Source: an uncultured Sunxiuqinia sp. (GTDB lineage Bacteria > Bacteroidota > Bacteroidia > Bacteroidales > Prolixibacteraceae). From it: a DNA stretch of 52,124 nt. Shown in pieces: positions 9,415 to 18,046 of this stretch. Below the pieces are notes generated by a model. The model did not search any database. It saw only the letters and a program-made list of their open reading frames with translations, and was not told where the DNA came from. Position numbers and translations under genes: made by a program. Each line of letters begins with the position of its first letter. Position 1 is the stretch's first letter. The stretch is from positions 1 through 52,124 of the forward strand of contig NZ_CANLZV010000021.1 of NCBI RefSeq assembly GCF_947495665.1, written 5' to 3'.

Positions 9415-10488
9415 TTATTCGTTTAGTTTTAGTGTTCTTTTCTCTATTCGTATTTTTTGTTTTGAGAATGTACCGTTAGCAAGCTTTTTTCGAGGATAGA
9501 CCTTGTAAGTTATATCAGTAACCTCCGCCATTAAATCCAGGATTAGTAAAAGCGGATCATCTATCAGAGTAACTGTATAAGTGTAATCCTTTATATTATT
9601 GGCAACTTCAATATCAACGTTAAACATACGACTAAGCTTTTCTGCCACACTGGTAATTGGTGCATCATCGAATATTAGTTTCCCTTCTTTCCAGGCAACG
9701 TATTTTTCAACGCTTCCTATTATTGAGGTTGTTTTACCTGAATTCAAGTTGTAATCTATATGCTGCCCCGGAACCATTGTTCCAACAGACTCTGTTTTCT
9801 CATCTGCCAATAATTTTTCAATAATAACTTTCCCTTCTACTAATGTCGTCGAAATAATATGGTCTTCGGGATATGCATGAACATTAAATTCTGTTCCCAG
9901 AGCTTTCACATTCAACTGTCCGGTTTTAACAATAAACGGTTTATCCGGATTATGAGCAACATCAAAATATCCTTCACCTTCCAGACTGATTTCTCTTGTA
10001 TCTCCTTTAAAATGTCTGGGATATTTTATTTTACTCCCATAATTCAGGTTAACCTCTGTCCCATCAGATAATTGAACAACCGTACGTGATCCTATTGGAG
10101 CAATTATCTCAAGGGAATCAACAGCAAGATCTGTATATTGATTAAATTGAGTGTTATGGTTCGCGAACAAGTATATAACCATCCCCAGTAAAGGGATAAA
10201 CAAAATTGCGGCTGCCCGGCTAAATAATGATGCCGCTTTATCCATATTTATGGTTTTGCTTTTTCGCTGTTCTTTACGCTTTATTTCGGAGTGAATTTTA
10301 TTTAGCAGCAACTGGTATTTTTGATTATCCTTATTTTTCATATCAGGATCAAGAGAGTTCCAATCGTCGAAGCCCCAACTTTTACCTTCTTTACTTGCTG
10401 CTTCTTTTATTATCCAACTGACCAAAACATCAAACTCTGCATCAGTACAATTATTATTTAAATATTTATGGAGTAATTCTTTATTCAT
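9415..10488 (-). CDS. FecR-family anti-sigma factor
   Basis: A 357-residue inner-membrane regulator. The N-terminal cytoplasmic domain begins LHKYLNNNCTDAEFDVLVSWI. One membrane helix lies near residues 88-110 (AAAILFIPLLGMVIYLFA). The periplasmic FecR domain (~125-215; TVVQLSDGTEVNLNYGSKIKYPRHF, REISLEGEGYFDVAHN) and a C-terminal DUF4974-like domain (~270-350) follow. It sits between the ECF sigma and susC genes, the standard arrangement for glycan-responsive sigma/anti-sigma control. It should hold the sigma factor inactive until the SusC STN domain signals. Confidence 0.95.
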   Translation of the reverse strand: MNKELLHKYLNNNCTDAEFDVLVSWIIKEAASKEGKSWGFDDWNSLDPDMKNKDNQKYQLLLNKIHSEIKRKEQRKSKTINMDKAASLFSRAAAILFIPLLGMVIYLFANHNTQFNQYTDLAVDSLEIIAPIGSRTVVQLSDGTEVNLNYGSKIKYPRHFKGDTREISLEGEGYFDVAHNPDKPFIVKTGQLNVKALGTEFNVHAYPEDHIISTTLVEGKVIIEKLLADEKTESVGTMVPGQHIDYNLNSGKTTSIIGSVEKYVAWKEGKLIFDDAPITSVAEKLSRMFNVDIEVANNIKDYTYTVTLIDDPLLLILDLMAEVTDITYKVYPRKKLANGTFSKQKIRIEKRTLKLNE

Positions 10489-10631
10489 GTTTTTTAAATT
10501 ATGTACCTCTCCATAAACAGAGAGGTACTAAAAACTATCTAACCAAACTAAAATCTATGCGAAAGTTTGTAAGCTGGTTTAACTATATTACGCGGAAGAA
10601 TAAAAAGAGGACTAAGAAAAATTTATTTTTT

Positions 10632-11225
10632 TTAGCTAAAAAACAAATAGAAAATCAAAACACTGACAAACTGCCCATTAGCAATGTTACATTTAAAATA
10701 TTTTAAGATAGTCACCAAATGGTTTTTTACTGTATTTTCAGAAATATCTAATTTATGGGCAATTTCTTTATGTGTGAATCCCTGCTCTCTGCTTAAAAGA
10801 TAAATCTCCTTCTGACGAGGGGTCAATTGGTTAAATAAAGATTGTATTTTTCTACTCAACTCATTAAACTGGATTTCGGAAATCACGGAATCAGAAGAAT
10901 TGATTTGTTGTAAGGATTTTAAATATTCTCTTGATTTCCTTTCACTAACTCTTTTTCGTAATAAACTAATGGTAGTGTTATAAGCAATAGTAAACAGGAA
11001 TGATTCGAAAGACGAATAAACATCAATTTTTTCCCGATTTTCCCATATCCTTAGAAATACTTCCTGCACAACTCCTTCTGCATCTTCTTTCTGCTTTAAA
11101 TACCTCAATACAAATTCATACAATTTATGGCAATATTTGTAATAGATTGTATCGAAAGCAATCATATCGCCTTTCTTCAGGAGTTTTACAAGCTCATTAT
11201 TTTCTTCGCTGTTCTTCAAATTCAT
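10632..11225 (-). CDS. ECF sigma factor, Bacteroidetes PUL type
   Basis: A 197-residue RNA polymerase sigma factor. Region 2 is ~residues 22-90 (FDTIYYKYCHKLYEFVLRYL, DAEGVVQEVFLRIWENRE) and region 4 is ~130-180 (LTPRQKEIYLLSREQGFTHKEIAHKLDISENTVKNHL, the helix-turn-helix for the -35 element). It precedes fecR by 143 bp and is the likely direct activator of the susC-susD unit. The C-terminal ~20 residues are hydrophobic, a common feature of this sigma subfamily. Confidence 0.95.
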   Translation of the reverse strand: MNLKNSEENNELVKLLKKGDMIAFDTIYYKYCHKLYEFVLRYLKQKEDAEGVVQEVFLRIWENREKIDVYSSFESFLFTIAYNTTISLLRKRVSERKSREYLKSLQQINSSDSVISEIQFNELSRKIQSLFNQLTPRQKEIYLLSREQGFTHKEIAHKLDISENTVKNHLVTILKYFKCNIANGQFVSVLIFYLFFS

Positions 11226-11239
11226 TTCTTCCAGCTATT

Positions 11240-11377
11240 TTAATTCTGCATCACAAAGTATTCCCAAAAATCCATACTGCTTCCGGCAAACGATAATGAA
11301 TCATGACCTGCACCAAGGTTGTAGCGGAATGTTTTCTGATATCTTCCGTTTTCCTCCTTTTTCACACGATCCGGTTT
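11240..11377 (-). pseudogene. Possible 3' remnant of a decayed gene
   Basis: The 492-bp gap between the sigma gene and the GH29 gene has no intact gene. On the minus strand an open stretch of ~46 codons without a start codon ends in a stop at 11240. It encodes a protein-like tail containing FRYNLGAGHDSLSFAG and SMDFWEYFVMQN. A further open stretch in another frame (11393-~11470, containing SIIITNGCSRVE) precedes it, as expected of a frameshifted remnant. GAGHDS followed by an aromatic-rich end recalls alpha/beta-hydrolase esterases, but this is weak. The rest of the gap, 11470-11717, shows nothing recognisable. Confidence 0.3.
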
Positions 11378-11717
11378 TTATGAAAATAGCTCTTACTCTA
11401 CACGAGAACATCCATTAGTAATAATGATGCTCCGGGTTGTAGTCTCTTCATAATCGCCAGTATCCTTATTTATCCCTCAATTCAAAACATGTTAATATCG
11501 CGAAATTCTAATAACTATTTGTACTGTGTCTGTAATAATCAGAATTCGACTTGAAAATATTCTTACAAAAAGTCATCATTGCGCAAGATTTGTATTTTAA
11601 ACGTCAGCATGAAATCTTTTCAGTGCTAAAGCTATAAATGCCGATTTTTCTTCAGTAAAGGTATTTATGCATACTGGGTGCTTTCTTCACTTCGAATCAT
11701 TATTAAGTACTTATTGC

Positions 11718-12743
11718 TTATTTATTCTGCCTTATCATTTCGCCAACGCGGCTCAGGGTTTTAACGTCGATATCACGAATTTTTCCTTCGTAGTTTGGTC
11801 CGACATCGATTGAAAAAATATTTCCATATTTAACCGCTCCCACGTAATCTTCATACAATTTCTCTGCAGAATGACAAAGCGTATCGTGTTTAGGCAATGA
11901 ATAAAACCAGTCGGCACCGCCTTCATGTTTTGGTAGAATCGGATAAGTGAATTCCGCAACCAAGAAATTATCATAACTGTCTTTTAAATGACCTTCGTTC
12001 CAAACGGTGCTTTTATCGCCAATTGGTCCCGGGCGTCCACGTTCCCGCAGGTTTAACCGACCGGCTGTTTCTCCGGTATTAAATCCGATAAAACAGTTGG
12101 GTTGAAACTGGTGAATAAAATCGACCGTTTCTTTGTGCGATAAACCACCGTCGCCAACTGCATGGTCCATCCAGAAGAACTCGATGGGCCCATATTTTGT
12201 GCAAAGTTCCTCTAACTGGGCTTTTTTCATTTCCGGATTAATACTTTTCCCCGAGCGCCAGCTTTTGCCATCCACTGCTCCCGGCCAGTTCCAGTCGCCT
12301 TCTGAAAAATACAGTGCCATTTTAATACCGTATTTATCGCATGATTTCCGAAGTTTTGCCAAAACATCGATACCCAATTCACTATTCGTTACCTTTTTAT
12401 CAGTGGTTTCTGTATCCCACAAACAAAAGCCATCGTGGTGCTTGGTCAGAAAAAGGATGTAGCCCATGCCAGCATCTCTGGCCGTTTTACACCACTGATC
12501 GGTATCACAGCCAGTGGCCTTAAAAAAGCTGGCATCTTTATCTAGTGTTGGAGTCCATTCGCTTCCGTAAAAAGTACTGAACGACCAGCAAATAAACATT
12601 CCCCATTTCATATCTTTAATTTGTTCCGCCCTTACTTCATTGTCTGCTTTAACCGAAAAGTTTGATTGGGAACTCAGCGTTCCTGCCGTCAGAAGAGATA
12701 TTGCCAAGGCAATCAGAATCTTCTTTCTTGAAAATGATTTCAT
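11718..12743 (-). CDS. GH29 alpha-L-fucosidase, secreted
   Basis: A 341-residue catalytic-domain-only GH29 enzyme with a signal peptide (residues 1-~25, SLLTAGTLSSQS). MKWGMFICWSFSTFYGSEWTP opens the barrel, LTKHHDGFCLWDT (~residues 100-111) is the family fingerprint, and FFWMDHA places the candidate nucleophile at Asp193. The tail (GNIFSIDVGPNYEGKIRDIDVKTLSRVGEMI) matches the usual GH29 end, and no C-terminal beta-sandwich follows. It would remove terminal fucose (or a related 6-deoxysugar) in the periplasm or at the surface. It is the last gene of the long minus-strand operon, 54 bp after the mutarotase gene. Confidence 0.92.
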   Translation of the reverse strand: MKSFSRKKILIALAISLLTAGTLSSQSNFSVKADNEVRAEQIKDMKWGMFICWSFSTFYGSEWTPTLDKDASFFKATGCDTDQWCKTARDAGMGYILFLTKHHDGFCLWDTETTDKKVTNSELGIDVLAKLRKSCDKYGIKMALYFSEGDWNWPGAVDGKSWRSGKSINPEMKKAQLEELCTKYGPIEFFWMDHAVGDGGLSHKETVDFIHQFQPNCFIGFNTGETAGRLNLRERGRPGPIGDKSTVWNEGHLKDSYDNFLVAEFTYPILPKHEGGADWFYSLPKHDTLCHSAEKLYEDYVGAVKYGNIFSIDVGPNYEGKIRDIDVKTLSRVGEMIRQNK

Positions 12744-12797
12744 ATTTTTTTTGATTAGTTAGTATTAAAAAGATGATCTAACAGTTATTTGTCGATA

Positions 12798-13235
12798 TTA
12801 ATCCAGGTGATAGACTTCTTCCATATCGGCCCACCACTCTCCCTTCCTGGCAAAAGGGACAGGTTCCTGACATGGATCGGTTAGCTTCCACCAGGCCAGG
12901 ATAGTCGAGTCGGCAGCTAATTTTCCCATATCAGCCTCCCAGTTTGTTCCGGTATATTCCAGATAACTAAACAAATACCCGTCGCGGTAAAAAATAGAAT
13001 AATTACGGATATTGCATTCCTTCAATTTTTCATTGACACTTTTCCATGGATTGGCATGAAGATCTTTATATAAATCCAGTTTGTCGGGTTTTAAGAGGAT
13101 TACCGAACCTTTTCGGATGACCTTTACCTCCTGGTGTGGCTCATTCTTGTATGTTCCCGTGCACCCATAAATACTTCCCAGAATACCGAAAACAACTATT
13201 AAATATCTCATTGTATCTTTTTTAAGGTTTTCCAT
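12798..13235 (-). CDS. L-rhamnose/L-fucose mutarotase-family lipoprotein
   Basis: Residues ~40-145 match the RhaM-type mutarotase family along their length: YSIFYRDGYLFSYLEYTGTNW, the ILAWW motif, the P-x-P segment, and the terminal EVYHLD. These enzymes interconvert alpha and beta anomers of deoxysugars and are normally cytosolic and ~105 residues long. Here a signal peptide with a lipobox (GSIYGC) precedes the domain, so this copy appears to be exported and lipid-anchored. The better start is Met9 at 13211, which puts the hydrophobic segment at the N-terminus. It lies between GH29 genes, fitting anomer equilibration of sugar released outside the cytoplasm. Confidence 0.82.
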   Translation of the reverse strand: MENLKKDTMRYLIVVFGILGSIYGCTGTYKNEPHQEVKVIRKGSVILLKPDKLDLYKDLHANPWKSVNEKLKECNIRNYSIFYRDGYLFSYLEYTGTNWEADMGKLAADSTILAWWKLTDPCQEPVPFARKGEWWADMEEVYHLD

Positions 13236-13256
13236 ATATTTTCACCATCATCGCCC

Positions 13257-13427
13257 CTATTGGTTGCGGCGAATCATTTCTCCTGCCTCTTTAAGGATTT
13301 TCGCATTCATGTTCCTCATCTTCCCATGATAATTGGGAACTCCACTAATAGAAAAACAATTAATGTGTTTTACTGCAAACAAATAGTCATCAAACCGTTT
13401 TTCAGTTTGAAGACAAAGATTATATGC
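13257..13427 (-). pseudogene. Decayed GH29 fucosidase C-terminal fragment
   Basis: A stretch of 57 open codons without a start, ending in TAG at 13257, encodes NLCLQTEKRFDDYLFAVK, then VPNYHGKMRNM and AGEMIRRNQ. This aligns directly with the C-terminus of the intact GH29 gene at 11718-12743 (TLCHSAEKLYEDYVGAVK, VGPNYEGKIRDI, VGEMIRQNK). It therefore looks like the 3' end of a former GH29 gene, truncated at its 5' side next to the stop of the 13450-15141 gene. No start codon or ribosome-binding site is visible. Confidence 0.78.
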
Positions 13428-13449
13428 TTAAACATAGAACATAATAAAT

Positions 13450-15141
13450 TCAGCTTTTCACATTCTCAGGCATTGCGACCTTACCGTGCCCATCGGCACC
13501 ATACCTTTCCTTGTTTTTCTTGTTTTCTTCTTCCGATGAATTCAGGTTTACGATAGAATAAGGCAGCTCTGATGGAATTTTCTTACAACTTATTTTTACC
13601 ACATACGCCATTTCGTCATCAAGGCTTTCGGGGATAGTAAGCTCCAATCCACTTTCTGAAACTTTCCAGTTTAACTTGTTGTTGTAGCCCACCAAATCAA
13701 CAGAGGCAATATCCTTTTCCGACCATTTTGCAAGAGAGCCGATGACTGTTTTTCCACTTGGTCTATTTAGGAATATGGCGTAAAGATGCTTGTTATTCAC
13801 CGTAAAGCGAATATCGCCCTCACTAAATGTTTTCCATGGGCGCGAACTATAAATAGCTTCACCATATTTGCTTAACCAAAAGCCAAAGTCTTGTAAAATT
13901 TCAAGAGAACTATCATCAAATGAACCATCGGGTTTGGGAGGGATATTCAACACAAAATTACAGTTTTTGGAGACTACATCAATCATTTCGTGCAACAAGC
14001 TTTTAGAAGTCCGGTAACCGGTTTCATTTCCATTGTAAAACCATGGCCCGGTAGAATTTTCCGTTTCTCTGGCCGGATATACAATGTTATTTTCGCGTGT
14101 CCTTTCCAGTACCACCGACGAAATTCCTTCGTAATAAAACCCGTGCTCTTTAATATCTTTAATAACCATTACCCCCTCGTTTTTGCCATTATGGCGAGAA
14201 GCATTATCGTTGTAGTAATGTGCAATAACTTCCATCCCGGATTTGCCACTGTCATTCATAAATGGAATGGCTCCATCGAAATAGAAATGATCGGGATGGT
14301 AATTGTCAATTAAGTCAAACATCCTGTTTTTCCATTCGGTCATCCATTTTTCAGAAGGAGTTAAAGGATGGCGAATTTGGCTATGGGTAGTTCCAATTTG
14401 TTCGGGTTTTGCTTTTTCAAGGTACAAATCTTCGTATGCCGGATCGTTTCCATCGTAGGCTACACCTTTTTTAGGCCCTTCAGAATCTGCACCTTTGTTG
14501 GTTTGAAACCAGCTGTAAGTTCTGCCTAAATGAGTTCTGACTCCCCAACGCAGACCTTCTTTTTCGCATGCCTGTTTCATTTGGCCACAAACATCCACTT
14601 TAGGGCCATAATTCAATGAGTTCCATTTGGGTTGATATTTTGAATCCCAGAAATCAAAGTTGTCATGATGAACAGCCATTGTTAAAACATACTTTGCTCC
14701 TGCATCCTTAAACTGGCGTACCCAATTTTCCGCATCAAACTTATCGGCATTCCAGGCTTCTATAATATCTTTATAACCAACTTCAGAAGGGTGCCCCCAG
14801 TTTTTCAAATGGTCGTTATACGCAGGATGCCCCTGCTCATACATGTAGCGGGCATACCAACCATTGTTACTGCTCTTCGATGCCGACTGGGCATTCCAAT
14901 GACAGTAAATTCCAAACTTGGCATCTTTAAACCACTTCGGAGTTTCGTATTGCCGAAGCGATTTAACGGTGGGCTCAAATATTACTTTTTCGGGACGATT
15001 ACACCCAAAAAGCATGAAAGCTGCTATTACAAGTAAAGGCAAACTTCGTTTCACAAAAAACATAATAATGTTTTCCATAAAAAAACATTTTATTTCCTGG
15101 TTACTTTGAACTTTATAGATTACTACAATCTGTTTGCTCAA
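13450..15141 (-). CDS. GH29-family alpha-L-fucosidase lipoprotein (tandem paralogue A)
   Basis: GH29 enzyme; the longest frame is 563 codons, but the likely start is Met22 (15078) or Met27 (15063), which places VKRSLPLLVIAAFMLFGC as the lipoprotein signal. The catalytic barrel includes WFKDAKFGIYCHW, LTMAVHHDNFDFWDS (variant of the KHHDGF fingerprint, with HHDNF) and HFYFDGAIPF (candidate nucleophile Asp289 in the longest frame). A C-terminal beta-sandwich follows from ~residue 445. It is a close paralogue of the next gene upstream (shared GHPSE.GYKD, SYSWFQ/TYSWFQ, NKGAD, YDGN), pointing to duplication. Probably acts on fucosyl substrates in the periplasm or at the surface. Confidence 0.9.
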   Translation of the reverse strand: MSKQIVVIYKVQSNQEIKCFFMENIIMFFVKRSLPLLVIAAFMLFGCNRPEKVIFEPTVKSLRQYETPKWFKDAKFGIYCHWNAQSASKSSNNGWYARYMYEQGHPAYNDHLKNWGHPSEVGYKDIIEAWNADKFDAENWVRQFKDAGAKYVLTMAVHHDNFDFWDSKYQPKWNSLNYGPKVDVCGQMKQACEKEGLRWGVRTHLGRTYSWFQTNKGADSEGPKKGVAYDGNDPAYEDLYLEKAKPEQIGTTHSQIRHPLTPSEKWMTEWKNRMFDLIDNYHPDHFYFDGAIPFMNDSGKSGMEVIAHYYNDNASRHNGKNEGVMVIKDIKEHGFYYEGISSVVLERTRENNIVYPARETENSTGPWFYNGNETGYRTSKSLLHEMIDVVSKNCNFVLNIPPKPDGSFDDSSLEILQDFGFWLSKYGEAIYSSRPWKTFSEGDIRFTVNNKHLYAIFLNRPSGKTVIGSLAKWSEKDIASVDLVGYNNKLNWKVSESGLELTIPESLDDEMAYVVKISCKKIPSELPYSIVNLNSSEEENKKNKERYGADGHGKVAMPENVKS

Positions 15142-15148
15142 ATTACCT

Positions 15149-16798
15149 TCAAAAGGAAAATGAGCGCAGATTTTTACCGCTCACCTTTAATGTCCACGCA
15201 TGCTCACAGGGTTTCTCTGTTGGTAACTCAATTTCAAGCCCTTTCGAGCTATACTGAAAAGCCAATTTAGCTGTCGAACCAAGTAATTCTACTTTATCAA
15301 TCTTTGCTTTGTTATTTGAATTTTTAGCTAACAAACGCAAAGTTAGTTTTCCATCTTCCGGCCATTTCATAAAAAAAGCATTCAATATTTCCTCTCCCTC
15401 ACACGTATAGCGAAAATCTTCGGAAGTATAAGTTTCTGCGACATCATGTGATGACGGATTAAAATCTTGTTCTTTCGTACTTTTCTTCTTTGTTGATGGG
15501 CCTTCTCCATAAACATTCCATGCTCGGGTTCCATAAAGCCCTTCTCCGTTAATTTCCATCCATTTTCCAAGCCCCTCTAAAAGGGCCCTCTCTTTTTCAT
15601 CAATCGATCCGTCGGGATGTAAAGGGATATTCAATAAAAGGTTTCCGTTTTTACTAACAATATCGATTAGGATGTGTACCACATGCTCCACAGACTTATA
15701 TTTCTGGTTGGCGTTATAGTACCAACCTCCAATACATGTTTCAGTCTGCCAGTAATCTTTACGTATATCATCGGCAATTCCGCGCTCAAACGATTGCATG
15801 GCCACTCCATCGCGAAAAGTACCGTGATTTGCAGCATTCTTATTGCTTAACACGGCTTCCAGCTTACCTCCATGACACTTCATGTTCGAATTGTAGTAAT
15901 GAGCCATTATACGCCTTCCCACAGACGATTGCTCATTCTCCGAAACCAAATCTCCCTCATTAAAAGGAATTGATCCGTCGAAATACATAAAATCAGGCTC
16001 ATATTGGTCAATCAGATCCTTGATTCGCAGATACCATTGATTTTCCCATTCTTCTGGAGGATTAATTGGGTAACGTATCTGGTAATAGTTTGTGTTTTCA
16101 GGTTGTTCAAATGGTTTGTGGTACAGTGCTTCATATTCCGGATTATTGCCATCGTATGGCACTCCTTTCATTACGCCGGAAGTGTCTGCACCTTTATTTG
16201 ATTGGAACCAGCTATAACTTCGGGCCAGATGGGTTGTAACGCCAAAACGCATATCGTTTTTTAAAGCTGCATCGCGAAATTCTCCAACCAAATCACGTTT
16301 GGGACCCTTTTTTACCGAGTTCCACTCATGGTATTTCGAGTTCCACAAATCAAAATTATCATGATGCACAGCCAGAATTACCGCATATTTACCCCCGGCC
16401 TGTTTGTAGAGTTTTAACAATTCATCGTAATTAAGTTTAGTTGGATTAAACATTTCTATTAAATCTTTATATCCAAATTCTGAAGGGTGGCCGTAATGTT
16501 CTAAATGATATCTGTTTTGCCTGCTTCCCTGCACATACATATTTCGTGCGTACCAGTCGCCTTGCAAAGGCACAGCCTGAGGACCAATAATTGACCAGAA
16601 TCCCAGTTTTGCATCGCGATACCATTCCGGAACATTGTATTTTTCAAGTGATTCCCAGGAACTATCAAAATCTCCTGTCTCCATAGGATAAGCTGACCAA
16701 TCCCGACGTTCTCCGGTTGACGATTTTGTTATTTTCGTTTGCCCCTTGCAGGCTGAAAAAATCATTGTCAGTGCTAAAATTAGAACTACATTCTTCAT
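15149..16798 (-). CDS. GH29-family alpha-L-fucosidase lipoprotein (tandem paralogue B)
   Basis: A 549-residue lipoprotein (FSAC, Cys17) of the same GH29 branch as its neighbour. Visible motifs are WYRDAKLGFW, ILAVHHDNFDLWNS, RSYSWFQSNKGAD and FMYFDGSIPF (candidate nucleophile Asp274). A C-terminal beta-sandwich (~440-549) follows. It lies 12 bp after the permease gene, consistent with one transcript. The HHDNF variant and the inserted YDGN/PE segment shared by the two paralogues separate them from the shorter GH29 at 11718, suggesting different linkage or substrate preference within one locus. Confidence 0.9.
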   Translation of the reverse strand: MKNVVLILALTMIFSACKGQTKITKSSTGERRDWSAYPMETGDFDSSWESLEKYNVPEWYRDAKLGFWSIIGPQAVPLQGDWYARNMYVQGSRQNRYHLEHYGHPSEFGYKDLIEMFNPTKLNYDELLKLYKQAGGKYAVILAVHHDNFDLWNSKYHEWNSVKKGPKRDLVGEFRDAALKNDMRFGVTTHLARSYSWFQSNKGADTSGVMKGVPYDGNNPEYEALYHKPFEQPENTNYYQIRYPINPPEEWENQWYLRIKDLIDQYEPDFMYFDGSIPFNEGDLVSENEQSSVGRRIMAHYYNSNMKCHGGKLEAVLSNKNAANHGTFRDGVAMQSFERGIADDIRKDYWQTETCIGGWYYNANQKYKSVEHVVHILIDIVSKNGNLLLNIPLHPDGSIDEKERALLEGLGKWMEINGEGLYGTRAWNVYGEGPSTKKKSTKEQDFNPSSHDVAETYTSEDFRYTCEGEEILNAFFMKWPEDGKLTLRLLAKNSNNKAKIDKVELLGSTAKLAFQYSSKGLEIELPTEKPCEHAWTLKVSGKNLRSFSF

Positions 16799-16810
16799 TT
16801 TTTTAGTTGT

Positions 16811-18013
16811 TTAGCTCTTGGCTTCTATTTTGTTAAATAAAAATCCGTAAAACGATGTTGCCAGTAAAGGAATAACGACTACAATGAGAGAGGCTTGCAG
16901 ACTAAAATAATCGGCAATTGCTCCAAAAAGCAGGGGAATAAAAAATCCTCCGGAAATGGCCATTATCACAAACGATGATGCCTCGTTTGTATGCTCGCCT
17001 AATCCCCTGGTGGCAAGAGCAAAAATGGAGGCAAACATAATAGAGATAAAAAATCCAATTGAGGTAATGGCATAAATTCCCGTTTTGCCTCCTATTATCA
17101 TCGATGTAAGCACGAGCAAAGCAGCAATTAATGCAAAGAAACCAAGAATTTTTGCAGGATTAATTTTTGTCATTGTCCATGCCCCCAATATACGTCCAGC
17201 CATTAAACCATAAAAAATAATGGCAGACAAACGTACAGCTTCTGCATTACCAATTTGTCCAACTTCTTTAAAATAAGGTGTCATAAGCTGGTACAATATA
17301 GCCTCGGCTCCCATGTATAAAAACATGATAATAAAACCAATTACAAAATGACGGTATTTGAATGCGCCTCCCGGTTTTAGTTTCCCAATTTTTCCGTCCG
17401 AATTTGCTTCTGTTGGATTGGCAGGCATTTTAGTAGTACCAACAAGCAGCGCCAGCAGAAAAAATATACCCGCAACAGCAAGGTAAAAAATTCGAATCCC
17501 GCCAAACACATTATTTTCGAACAATTCGAGCATGAACCAGCCCCCCAGCGGGGCCGTTAATGCGGCACCAATTGCACCAATTCCCTGGGCAAAATTAATC
17601 CGTGCCTCCCGGTTTTTTGAGCTGCCCAAAACGCCAATGTATGGATTACAAACCGTTTGCAAAATGGTTACTCCGCCAAAGAGTACAAATAAACCTACCA
17701 GAAATAAATTATAACTTTCGGCCAGTGACGCCGGATAAAAAAGCAGCAACCCGAAACCGGTAATAGCCGCTCCTGTTACAATTGAATTTTTAGTACCGTA
17801 TCTGTCAATAATTAGTTTTGCCGGATACGACATAAGGAAAAAGGCAAGAAACGACAATGATGTACCCAACGATACCTGAATATTGGAGAGTTCAAACGAT
17901 TCCTGAAAAAAGGTAGCCAATACATTAAACAGGTTCCATATAAATCCCCACATAAAAAAAAGAAAGAACACTAATAATAGTGATAGTAGTTTTGGTTTTG
18001 ATTGATTGTTCAT
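16811..18013 (-). CDS. MFS sugar:H+ symporter, FucP/FHS-like
   Basis: A 400-residue inner-membrane protein with ~12 hydrophobic segments. FFLFFMWGFIWNLFNVLATFF at the start, LQTVCNPYIGVLG in TM4 and FLYMGAEAILYQLMTPYF at TM7 match the fucose-galactose-glucose:H+ symporter (FHS) branch. It sits between fucosidase genes and cytosolic enzyme genes, so it probably imports the released monosaccharide, most simply L-fucose or a derivative. FucP-type substrate residues cannot be verified by eye. Confidence 0.85.
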   Translation of the reverse strand: MNNQSKPKLLSLLLVFFLFFMWGFIWNLFNVLATFFQESFELSNIQVSLGTSLSFLAFFLMSYPAKLIIDRYGTKNSIVTGAAITGFGLLLFYPASLAESYNLFLVGLFVLFGGVTILQTVCNPYIGVLGSSKNREARINFAQGIGAIGAALTAPLGGWFMLELFENNVFGGIRIFYLAVAGIFFLLALLVGTTKMPANPTEANSDGKIGKLKPGGAFKYRHFVIGFIIMFLYMGAEAILYQLMTPYFKEVGQIGNAEAVRLSAIIFYGLMAGRILGAWTMTKINPAKILGFFALIAALLVLTSMIIGGKTGIYAITSIGFFISIMFASIFALATRGLGEHTNEASSFVIMAISGGFFIPLLFGAIADYFSLQASLIVVVIPLLATSFYGFLFNKIEAKS

Positions 18014-18046
18014 TTTTTGGTTTTTAGCTGAAGAGTGGATAGTTAT

